Shown here: one piece after another, positions 41,270-48,946 of the stretch | Layout: each line of letters starts with the position of its first letter | How positions within the stretch are numbered: position 1 is the stretch's first letter | Assembly (NCBI GenBank): GCA_025934635.1 | Contig: JAICWX010000009.1 | Span: 1-59,225, forward strand | Source: Streptosporangiaceae bacterium | GTDB taxonomy: Bacteria; Actinomycetota; Actinomycetes; Streptosporangiales; Streptosporangiaceae | Length of the DNA stretch: 59,225 bases | Direction: 5' to 3' | Notes under the pieces: generated by a model | Seen by the model: only the letters and a program-made list of their open reading frames with translations | Database searches by the model: none | Told to the model about the DNA's origin: nothing | Translations under genes and position numbers: made by a program

Positions 41270-42730
41270 TCATGGTGTTGCCGCCGGGATAGGGGCGGAC
41301 GGGTGCGGGGTCGCCGGGGACCCGGGGACCGGCCGGAGGGCCCGGTGGCGGCCTGGTGGCCAGGAGCCGAGGCGGGAGCGCGGGGTGCCGCGGCCGGCCG
41401 CGATCTCGGCGACCGCGGCGACGGCCCGGTCTACTTCGCCGGGGGTGTTGTACAGGTAGAAGCTCAGCCGGCAGCTGGCCGGCGGGGTCAGGCCCAGGGC
41501 GTGATGGGCCAGCGTCGCGCAGTGGCAGCCGGCCCGGGACTCGATCCCGGCCTGGTCCAGCGCCCGCGCGACGGCGACCGGATCGTGCCCGGCCAGGTTG
41601 AACGCCACCAGCGACGTGCGCCGGGCCGGATCGCGGGGCCCGTAGATGGTGATCCCGGGAATGGCACCGAGGCCGTCGAGCGCCCGGCCGGTCAGCATCT
41701 GGTTCCACGCCGCGACGCGGTTCATGGCGTCCCGGACGGCATCGCGCTCGACCGGCCGCGCGGTGCCGAAGTACGCCGGGCGCTTCGGCGTCAGGGCCAG
41801 GTCGAGCAGCAGCCGCAGGGCCTGGCCGGAAACGACCGAGCCGAGGATGTTCGGGGTGCCCGCGGCGTACTTCCAGGGCAGCGCGTTGTACTCGACGTGG
41901 TTGGGGAAGACCCGCCCTTCGGCGATCATGTCGCCGCCGTACAGGAACGGCAGGGCGGAGGCCAGCAGTTCCTCCCGGGCATACAGCACCCCGGTACCGA
42001 ACGGGGACAGCAGCTTGTGGAACGAAAATGCCACGTAGTCCGCGCCGAGGGCGGACACGTCGGTGAACGTCCCCGGCACCAGCTGCGCGCCGTCTATCAG
42101 GAGCCAGGAGCGGCGTTCCCCGTTTGGCTGTGAATACCCGCTCGCGGCGGCCAGGGCCCGGACGGCGCCCAGCGGGTTCCGGGTGCCGAGGAAGTTCGAG
42201 GCGCCGGTGCAGCACACCAGCTTGGTGCGCGCGTCGATCAGCGACGCCAGGTGATCCAGGTCCAGCTCGCCGGTGACCGGGTCGAACCGGGCCAGGCGGC
42301 ACTGCACCCGGCGGCCGAACCGCGGCAGGATCTCCCGGCACATGGCATGCCAGGGGACGTAGTTGGAGTTGTGCTCCATCATCGTCGTCACCACGTTGTC
42401 GCCGTCCCGGAACTCGGTGAGCAGCGAGTACATGACCGCGTTGATGGCCTCGGTGGCGTTGCGGTACAGCGCGAGGCCAGCCCGGCCCGGCGCCCCGATG
42501 AACCGGGCGATCGTGTCGTAGGACTCCTCGAACCGCGCGGTCATCTCCCGGGACGCCCGGGACTGCCCCCGGTGCACGTTCTCGTAGTCCGGTCCGAGCG
42601 CGGCGTAGAGCTTCAGCAGCTCACGCGGCGGCTGGGTGCTGGCCGCGTTGTTCAGCGCGATCCGGCCCCGCCCCGGGAACAGGAAATGCTTGCGTATGGC
42701 CCGGATATCGAGCATCGCCGTAGTCGACAC
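41270..42730 (-). CDS. Class V aminotransferase (cysteine desulfurase-like)
   Basis: A 486-residue PLP enzyme of aminotransferase class V. The PLP lysine is Lys239 in FSFHKLLSPFGTG. MMEHNSNYVPW and LIDGAQLVPG match the PLP ring-stacking and Asp positions. The SufS-like SRAGCHCATL gives a candidate catalytic Cys404. The C-terminal 35 residues are Pro/Arg-rich and non-homologous. GTG 42730 with AAGGGGGG upstream is preferred; ATG 42715 is an alternative. No Suf scaffold genes are near, so it may serve a dedicated sulfur-transfer or epimerase/lyase reaction. The zinc-ribbon gene follows. Confidence 0.88.
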   Translation of the reverse strand: MSTTAMLDIRAIRKHFLFPGRGRIALNNAASTQPPRELLKLYAALGPDYENVHRGQSRASREMTARFEESYDTIARFIGAPGRAGLALYRNATEAINAVMYSLLTEFRDGDNVVTTMMEHNSNYVPWHAMCREILPRFGRRVQCRLARFDPVTGELDLDHLASLIDARTKLVCCTGASNFLGTRNPLGAVRALAAASGYSQPNGERRSWLLIDGAQLVPGTFTDVSALGADYVAFSFHKLLSPFGTGVLYAREELLASALPFLYGGDMIAEGRVFPNHVEYNALPWKYAAGTPNILGSVVSGQALRLLLDLALTPKRPAYFGTARPVERDAVRDAMNRVAAWNQMLTGRALDGLGAIPGITIYGPRDPARRTSLVAFNLAGHDPVAVARALDQAGIESRAGCHCATLAHHALGLTPPASCRLSFYLYNTPGEVDRAVAAVAEIAAGRGTPRSRLGSWPPGRHRALRPVPGSPATPHPSAPIPAATP

Positions 42731-42864
42731 GTGGCCCCCCTTCCGCGCCGTCAGCGCGGTCCCCGGCACGGTCCCAGCGGGCCCGGCTCCGCGCAGGGCT
42801 TCAGTCTCGCCGGGCGGGCGGCCGGGACGCACCGGGCGAAACCCTGGGTTCTAACGGCGCCCTG

Positions 42865-42882
42865 GCTGACACCTATGTCAGC
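42865..42882. promoter_or_regulatory. Dyad in the aminotransferase/LAL divergent region
   Basis: Perfect arms GCTGACA (42865-42871) and TGTCAGC (42876-42882) around CCTA, midway in the 259-bp divergent gap. It is a candidate activator or repressor site for one or both genes. Confidence 0.45.
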
Positions 42883-42989
42883 TTCGCGGCTGGACACGAC
42901 CCGGGTCCGGCGCTTGCATGGGAGGCAGCACGAACGGGCCCTGGGCGTCGTGCCCTTTTCCGACCGCCGTGCCGCCCGGGAGCCGCGCG

Positions 42990-45833
42990 ATGATCGTCAG
43001 CCGGGCGACCGAGCTCAGCAGGCTCGACGCCGTCCTGGACGGGCTGGCGGCCGGGCAGGGCGGCGCCCTGGTCGTGCACGGGGAAGCCGGGATCGGCAAG
43101 ACGACGCTGCTCGAGGCCCTGGTCCGGCGGTCGCGCGGTACGGCCACCGTAGTCCGCGCGCGCGGCGCCGAGACCGAGGCGGAGCTGGCCTTTTCCGCGC
43201 TGGCCGATCTCCTGGAACCGGTCCTGGGCGACCTCGCGGCGCTGCCGGCCCCGCAGGCCGCGGCGCTGCGGGGCGCGCTGGCGCTCGGCCCGCCGGTGAC
43301 GGGACCGCCGGCGCCCGGCGACCGGCTGGCCGTCTGCGTCGCCACCCTCGGCGTGCTGCGGGCCGCGGCGCGGCGGCGCCCGGTGCTCGCCGTGGTGGAC
43401 GATCTCCAGTGGGTCGACGCCTCCTCGCGCGAGTGCGTCGAGTACGCCGCCCGCCGGGCCGGCGGGTCACTCGCGGTCGTGCTGGCGGCGCGGGATCCCT
43501 GGTACCCGCCCGGGCGGGCCGGCCTGCCGGAACTGCCAGTCGGGCCGGTCGACGAGGCCGGGGCGGCCGTGCTGCTGCGGGACCGGGCGCCCGGGCTCGC
43601 CCCCGCCGTCGCCGCCGCGATCGCGCAGGCCGCGGCGGGCAACCCGCTGGCCCTGGCCGAGCTGCCCGCGACCCTGACGGCCGGCCAGCGCGCGGGCGCC
43701 GAGGCCCTGACGCTCCCCCTCGCGCCGGGACGCCGGCTGCAGCGCGCATTCGGGGACCGGGTCGGCGCGCTGGACCCCCCGGCCCGCCGGGCGCTGCTGA
43801 TCGCGGCCGCGTTCGCGGGACCCGACCTGCCAGTGATCGCGGCCGCCTGCCTGCAGGCCGGCACGGATCTGCAGCAGCTCGGCGACGCGGAGGCCGCCGG
43901 GCTCGTGCGGATCGAGCCGGGCCGGCTGGACTTCACCCATCCCCTGATCCGCGGCCTGGTGTACACCGAGGCGCCCGCGCCCGAGCGGCGCGTCGCTCAC
44001 GCCGCCCTCGGCGCGGCGCTGGGAGATGACGACCGCGGGGTCTGGCACCGGGCGGCAGCCGCGATCGGGGCCGACGAGGAGGTGGCAGCCGGCCTGGAGC
44101 GGGTCGGCGGGCAGGCGGTGGCGCGCCGCGCCTACGCCGCGGGCTCGGGCGCGCTGGAACGCGCGGCGCGCCTCACGCCGGACCCGGACTCCGCCGCTGG
44201 CCGCCTGATCGCCGCGGGCCAGGCCGCCGCCGGGGCGGGCATGGCGGATCGCGCGCTCACGCTGCTGGCCGAGGCGGCCGAGGTGAGCCTCGACGCGGAC
44301 CAGCGGGCGCGGGCCCAGCAGCTGCGCGGCCGGATGCTGGTCTGGCGCGGCCGGGGCGCCGAGGCGACATCCCTCCTGGTCAGCCAGGCCGGGCGGGTCG
44401 CGGCCGGGCGGCCGGCGCTGGCGGCGGTGATGTACGCGGACGCCGCCAACGGCGCCACCATGACGGGTTCCTACCGGGAGGCGGAACGGCTGGCCCGGCG
44501 CGCGGCTGGCCTGCTCCGCGACCGGGCCGCCTGGGAGGCCGCTACTCGCGGGGCCGCCGGGCCCGTGCCTGGCGGGCCCGTGCCTGGCGGGCCCGTGTCA
44601 GGCGGGCCGGGGCCGGCCGGGCAGGGGGCGGTGCTCGCGACGTTCTGCTGGGCGCTGTGCCTGCGCGGGAAGGCACCCGAGGCCCGGCTGGTCCTCGGCG
44701 AGGCGAACCGCCTGGCCCGCGGGCTCGATCCGCTCGGGCCGGACTGGCCGTGGCTGCACATGATCCGGCAGTGCCATATCCCGCTCTGGGACTTCGAGCG
44801 CGCCCGGGCGGAGAGCCTGGAGCTCGCCCAGCCCGCCCGGGACGCCGGCGCCCTGGCCGCGCTGAGCGGCCTGCTCCAGGTCGCCGCGGATACGGCCTTC
44901 CGGCTCGGCGACTGGGACGCGGCCGACGCCGCGGCGCTCGAGGCCACCGGTGTGGCCGGCGATGCCGGCCAGCCCGTAGTGACGGGCTGGGCCCTGACGA
45001 TCCGGACCAGGATCCTCGCGGCCCGGGGGCGGCGGGAGGAGAGCCTCGCGACCGCGCAGGCGGCGCTGGCGATCGCCGAGTCCGAGCGGATCAGCGCGGG
45101 CCTGCGATTCGTGCACGCCGCGCTCGGGTTCGGTGAACTCGGCCGGGATCGCACCGACGCGGCGATCACCGAACTCGAGACGGCTGAACGGCTGGTCCGG
45201 GACACCGGGATGGAGGAGCCGACGATCGTTCCCTGGGCGCCCGACCTTATCGAGGCCTACGCCCGCCAGGGCCGGGACGGCGATGCCCGCCGCGTGCTCA
45301 CCACGCTGGAGCGGCAGGCGGCCTCGACCGCCAGCCCGGTCGCGCGGGCCGCCGCGGCCCGCGGCCGCGGGATGGTCGACGAGGATTTCGAGCCGGCCTT
45401 CGCCCGTGCGCTCGCGCTCGACGCCCAGCGGCCGATGCCGTTCGAGCGGGCGCGCACCCTGCTGGCCTTCGGCCGCCGGCTGCATCGTGCCCGGCGCCGG
45501 GCGCAGGCCCGCGATCAGCTGCGGGCGGCCCTGGACGGCTTCGGGCAGCTGGGGGCGGACGCCTGGGCGGCCCAGGCGCAGGCTGAGCTGAGCGCGGCCG
45601 GGGCGCGGCGGCGCCGGGAACCTGACGGCGACGCGCTTACCGCGCAGGAGCGGCGGGTGGCGGCGGCCGTGCGGCGCGGCGCGTCCAACCGCGCGATCGC
45701 GGCCGAGTTGTTCCTGTCGCCGAAGACGGTCGAATTCCACCTGCGCCAGATCTACCGCAAGCTCGGCGTCCACTCCCGGACGCAGCTCGTCGCGGTGCTC
45801 GCGGATCAGCCGGACACGGCGCAGACGCGGTAA
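42990..45833 (+). CDS. Large LuxR-family (LAL) regulator, second copy in window
   Basis: A 947-residue LAL regulator. Walker A GEAGIGKT is at 31-38, with Walker B VLAVVDDLQWVDASS (about 137-151). A long TPR-like helical middle and a C-terminal LuxR helix-turn-helix (about 882-940: LTAQERRVAAAVRRGASN, SPKTVEFHLRQIYRKL) follow. ATG 42990 with GGGAG upstream gives the usual MIVSRATEL start; ATG 42918 would add 24 unlike residues. A Gly/Pro/Val tandem repeat (GPVPG units, 44566-44612) interrupts the middle. It is divergent from the aminotransferase gene. Confidence 0.9.
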   Translation: MIVSRATELSRLDAVLDGLAAGQGGALVVHGEAGIGKTTLLEALVRRSRGTATVVRARGAETEAELAFSALADLLEPVLGDLAALPAPQAAALRGALALGPPVTGPPAPGDRLAVCVATLGVLRAAARRRPVLAVVDDLQWVDASSRECVEYAARRAGGSLAVVLAARDPWYPPGRAGLPELPVGPVDEAGAAVLLRDRAPGLAPAVAAAIAQAAAGNPLALAELPATLTAGQRAGAEALTLPLAPGRRLQRAFGDRVGALDPPARRALLIAAAFAGPDLPVIAAACLQAGTDLQQLGDAEAAGLVRIEPGRLDFTHPLIRGLVYTEAPAPERRVAHAALGAALGDDDRGVWHRAAAAIGADEEVAAGLERVGGQAVARRAYAAGSGALERAARLTPDPDSAAGRLIAAGQAAAGAGMADRALTLLAEAAEVSLDADQRARAQQLRGRMLVWRGRGAEATSLLVSQAGRVAAGRPALAAVMYADAANGATMTGSYREAERLARRAAGLLRDRAAWEAATRGAAGPVPGGPVPGGPVSGGPGPAGQGAVLATFCWALCLRGKAPEARLVLGEANRLARGLDPLGPDWPWLHMIRQCHIPLWDFERARAESLELAQPARDAGALAALSGLLQVAADTAFRLGDWDAADAAALEATGVAGDAGQPVVTGWALTIRTRILAARGRREESLATAQAALAIAESERISAGLRFVHAALGFGELGRDRTDAAITELETAERLVRDTGMEEPTIVPWAPDLIEAYARQGRDGDARRVLTTLERQAASTASPVARAAAARGRGMVDEDFEPAFARALALDAQRPMPFERARTLLAFGRRLHRARRRAQARDQLRAALDGFGQLGADAWAAQAQAELSAAGARRRREPDGDALTAQERRVAAAVRRGASNRAIAAELFLSPKTVEFHLRQIYRKLGVHSRTQLVAVLADQPDTAQTR
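44566..44612 (+). repeat. 15-nt tandem repeat within the LAL gene
   Basis: About three copies of GGGCCCGTGCCTGGC (one variant with GTGTCAGGC) encode repeated GPVPG/GPVSG units in the helical middle of the regulator. Probably a slippage-generated flexible linker. Confidence 0.75.
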
Positions 45834-45963
45834 CCGCCGTGGCCTGGCAGTTACTTCCGGCCGGCCGCCCCTGAGCTGCTCGTTTCAGCGCCGCTCCAGC
45901 GCCGCCGCCTAACGTGCAGCCAATACCCGGTTCCGGGGTAACTGCGCGTCGGGAGAGCAAGAT

Positions 45964-46542
45964 ATGAGACGAATGCCGAGGCTAGCTGCCATGCTCGCCG
46001 CGGTCGGACTGGCGACCTTCCTCAGCGTGGGCGTGACCGCGAGCGCGCGCGCCGACGTGGTCCCGCAGCCGCCGTGGTCGGAGATCTTCCCTCCCCTCAC
46101 CGACAACCTGGCCTGTCTTGACGATCCCGGCGGATCCGCCACGTCCGGCACGGCCCTGCAGCTGTTTCACTGCCACGGGTACGCCAGCAACGGCGGACCC
46201 CAGCGGTGGCTGTTCAACGCCTGGGGCGCCCCGAACGTCCAGAACATTTATCACATCAACTCACATAACCTTTGCCTGGGCGGGGACCCGAACCATGGCC
46301 TCACCCCGGGTGAGAGGGCTGAACTGGTGACGTGCAGCGGCTTGGTCGGGGGCCCGCTCTGGGGCTTGCACAGCAGGAACGCGTTCAGCGGAGATCCGTA
46401 CTTCATGCTCGTACTCGGGGCCGGCGATCTCCCTTCGAGTTACTGCCTGGCCCTGCCCGACTTCTCTGGCGGCAACGGCGAGCGGGTCATACTCGAACCG
46501 TGTAATGCGAACGACGAACTTCAGTACTGGAACCTCGGCTAG
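45964..46542 (+). CDS. Secreted ricin-lectin-like protein
   Basis: A 192-residue exported protein: signal peptide about 1-30 (cleavage near ARA-DVV) and a single beta-trefoil-like domain with CLDDPG, CLGGDP and CLALPD turns and the aromatic closures PQRWLF, GPLWGL and LQYWNL. This is the RICIN/QxW pattern, though diverged. GGGAGAG 7 nt before ATG 45964. It resembles the lectin protein at 6368 in plan but not closely in sequence. It probably binds extracellular glycan; no enzyme is attached. Confidence 0.78.
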   Translation: MRRMPRLAAMLAAVGLATFLSVGVTASARADVVPQPPWSEIFPPLTDNLACLDDPGGSATSGTALQLFHCHGYASNGGPQRWLFNAWGAPNVQNIYHINSHNLCLGGDPNHGLTPGERAELVTCSGLVGGPLWGLHSRNAFSGDPYFMLVLGAGDLPSSYCLALPDFSGGNGERVILEPCNANDELQYWNLG

Positions 46543-46617
46543 TACCTGGCGCGAGGGCCTAGGCGCAGGATCCGGCCGGATTGACCGGTGACACTGAGCA
46601 GCGCAGGCTTTGTGCTC

Positions 46618-47868
46618 TCAACCGGTGCGGTCGTGCTCCGCCATGGCCGGCCGCAGCTCGGGTGAGACGGCGTCGGTCAGGGGCTCGGGGGCCGGGCGGA
46701 TCAGGATGACGGCGGCACCGGCGGCCAGGACGGCGATGATGGCCAGCAGCATGACCCGGTAGCTGAGGTAGGAGATCAGGGCGGCCCCGGCCGCGATGGA
46801 GAGCGTCTGGGGCGTGACGACGACCATGGTCCAGGCCGCCTGGGCCCGGCCCTGCAGCCGCGGCGGGGTATAGCGCTGGATGGCCGAGCCCGTGACGGCC
46901 ACCAGCCAGACGACTCCAGCCCCGTCGGCGAACCCGCCCGCCAGGACCAGGATGGTCGAGTCGCTGAGGTAGGCGGCCGCGCCCAGCGCGAACCAGGCCA
47001 GCGACAGGCCGATCATCCGGGCCGTTCCGGCCCGCCGCAGCAGGGCCGTCAGGGCGATGCCGACGGCAACGGAGCCGGCTCCCTGCACGGCGCTGTAGAT
47101 CCCGAAGAACGACGGCGGCCGGTGCAGGCCCTGGCCGATGACGGCGAAGATGACGGTCTCGTTCAGGCCGATGATGCTGAACGAGCATGCGGTGACCAGG
47201 GTGATCTGCGCCAGCAGGGGCACCCGGCGCAGGTGCCGGAACCCGGCCGCGACCTCCCGGCGGAACGTCCCCGGCTGGGCCGGCTCGGGCGCCGACTCGG
47301 TCAGGCGCAGGACGGCCAGCGCGGCGATCGCGGCGGCGAAGGTCGCCGCGTCCATGATCGCCACCGCGCCGCCGCCGAACGCGGTGAACAGCGCCGCGCC
47401 GGCCAGCGGGGCGACGATCCGCAGCCCGTAGCCGATGCTGGTCAGGGCGGCGTTGGCCGCGGCCAGGTCCGGACCGGGCAGCAGGTCCTTCTGCAGGCCG
47501 GCGAAGCCGCTGCCGAGCACGCTGAACGCCACCCCGTAGCCGAACGCCACCAGGTAGATGATCCAGAGCTGGGACCGCGAGTGCACGGCCAGCAGCGACA
47601 GCACCAGCGCCGCGGTCAGCGCGTTGGCCCCGATCAGCAGCGGGCGCCGCCGGACCCGGTCGGCGAGGTGCCCGGCGGCCGGGGCGAACAGCGCCGGGAT
47701 GCCCAGCGCCAGGAACACGCCGCCCGCGGCGGCGTTGCTGCCGGTCAGCGTCTTGGCCCAGATGCCGAGCGTCAGGTACAGGGCAGTATCACCGAACGAG
47801 GACAGTGACTGCCCGGCCAGCAGGCGCCGGAACCGGGGGTCGGCGAACGGCCCGCGCAGGAACGGCAT
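46618..47868 (-). CDS. MFS transporter
   Basis: A 416-residue MFS_3-type exporter: twelve predicted segments and the loop GHLADRVRRRPLL after segment 2, as in macrolide or enterobactin exporters. It starts 4 nt after the stop of the ArsR-type gene, and GGTGACGAG before the ATG contains that stop codon, so translation is coupled. Expression should follow the 24-bp operator upstream of the regulator. The substrate is not predictable. Confidence 0.9.
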   Translation of the reverse strand: MPFLRGPFADPRFRRLLAGQSLSSFGDTALYLTLGIWAKTLTGSNAAAGGVFLALGIPALFAPAAGHLADRVRRRPLLIGANALTAALVLSLLAVHSRSQLWIIYLVAFGYGVAFSVLGSGFAGLQKDLLPGPDLAAANAALTSIGYGLRIVAPLAGAALFTAFGGGAVAIMDAATFAAAIAALAVLRLTESAPEPAQPGTFRREVAAGFRHLRRVPLLAQITLVTACSFSIIGLNETVIFAVIGQGLHRPPSFFGIYSAVQGAGSVAVGIALTALLRRAGTARMIGLSLAWFALGAAAYLSDSTILVLAGGFADGAGVVWLVAVTGSAIQRYTPPRLQGRAQAAWTMVVVTPQTLSIAAGAALISYLSYRVMLLAIIAVLAAGAAVILIRPAPEPLTDAVSPELRPAMAEHDRTG

Positions 47869-47872
47869 CTCG

Positions 47873-48490
47873 TCACCCGGCCCCGGCCTCAGTCACGGTC
47901 CCGGCCCTGGGCGGGCGGGGGAGGCGGGGCGCCACCGAGGTCACCGTGAAGACGCGGACCTCGCGCGCGCCGGGCGGGCGGGCCGCGGGATCGCCGTCCC
48001 GGTCGCCGTACCGCTCCTGGATCTCGGACAGCTGGTCCTTGATCTCGGTGAGCTCGGCCGCCGTCATCCACTTGGTCGACCCCGATAGGGAACTGGCCGC
48101 CTGCCACTCGGCCGGCTCGAGGGCGGCGCGGCGCAGCCGGTCCTTGATCCGTTCCAGTTCATGGTCCAGGAACACTTCGATCGCCGCCTCCGCCGCCAGC
48201 GTGCCGGCCTCGTCGAGGCCGCCGGCCGACAGGTCCTGGCGTCGGCTGGCCAGGCGCCACGGCTTCTCCCGGCCGGTCCGGTCCGGCACCGGCTCGACGT
48301 AGCCGTACTTGGCCAGGATGCCCAGGTGATAGCCGCAGCTGGCCACGCTCTCCCCGAGCACTTCGGCGCAGCGCGTCGCGGTGGCCGACTGCTCGCTGTT
48401 GAGCAGGTCGATCAGCTTCCAGCGCAAGGGATGGGCCAGCGCGCGCAGCGCCAGTGCGCGCGGGGCCAGTGGGTCACGATTCCGAGCCAT
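47873..48490 (-). CDS. ArsR-type winged-helix regulator
   Basis: A 205-residue regulator. The winged helix is at about 8-70 (LRALAHPLRWKLIDLLNSEQ, SVASCGYHLGILAKYGYVE, GREKPWRLA). A coiled region and a Pro/Arg-rich tail follow. No metal-binding ArsR cysteine box is visible. ATG 48490 is adjacent to a perfect 24-bp palindrome and has no SD, so the mRNA may be leaderless; TTG 48499 is an alternative that would start inside the palindrome. It is co-transcribed with the MFS gene and probably represses it. Confidence 0.88.
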   Translation of the reverse strand: MARNRDPLAPRALALRALAHPLRWKLIDLLNSEQSATATRCAEVLGESVASCGYHLGILAKYGYVEPVPDRTGREKPWRLASRRQDLSAGGLDEAGTLAAEAAIEVFLDHELERIKDRLRRAALEPAEWQAASSLSGSTKWMTAAELTEIKDQLSEIQERYGDRDGDPAARPPGAREVRVFTVTSVAPRLPRPPRAGTVTEAGAG

Positions 48491-48514
48491 GTTTATCAAG
48501 ATATCTTGATAAAC
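48491..48514. promoter_or_regulatory. Perfect 24-bp palindromic operator of the ArsR-MFS operon
   Basis: GTTTATCAAGAT followed directly by its exact complement ATCTTGATAAAC. On the minus strand TTGATC (48527-48522), 18 nt and TATCTT (48503-48498) form a promoter whose start would fall at the ATG. The palindrome covers the -10, and a further CTTGATCAAG (48519-48528) covers the -35. Confidence 0.82.
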
Positions 48515-48528
48515 GTTCCTTGATCAAG

Positions 48529-48946
48529 ACTCATTGATAATGGGGATAGTGAGGTTGGTGTTGATAGAGGGGATCGCGGGGCTGACATCGGAAGCCGGAA
48601 TGGACTGTCGTCACGAAGGCGCGTGAGGCGGGCGAGGCGGGCAGCAGGGGTAGCTGGGGGTCAACGTCAAGGGGGTGGGCTGAAGAGTGAACACCGGATA
48701 CGGGGCGGGAGGTGCCTGTGGTACATCTGCGCATCGCCGACGTGTTCCGGGCGGCGCGGCTAACGACATCGATGGAGCATAAATGCTGCTCAGGCGACAT
48801 CGATGGAGCATCGATGTCGTTGCGGGGAGCCGGGGTGGGGCGGGGCGCGTGACGGGAGGAGGCTGTGGTGCGGATGCTGATTCTGAGGCTGGAACCGGTA
48901 CGGAGCGGGCCAGGCCGAGGGTGCGAGGGTAAGCGGGCGGGAGGGG
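48529..48946. other. Intergenic region with paired palindromes
   Basis: About 420 bp without a supportable gene. It contains the paired 25-bp palindromes at 48764-48819 and otherwise G-rich sequence. Short open frames on the minus strand lack starts, SD and protein-like composition. Confidence 0.6.
48764..48819 (+). repeat. Paired 25-bp GGAGC palindromes (copies 3 and 4)
   Basis: Copy 3 (48764-48788): CGACATCGAT, GGAGC, ATAAATGCTG, degenerate right arm. Copy 4 (48795-48819): CGACATCGAT, GGAGC, ATCGATGTCG, perfect arms. A 6-nt gap separates them, giving a 31-bp period, identical to the pair at 54580-54635. Confidence 0.85.

Noticed and set aside
42918..42989. Longer N-terminus for the second LAL regulator from ATG 42918
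   Set aside because: The extra 24 residues have no homology-like character, and ATG 42990 has its own GGGAG and the usual family start.
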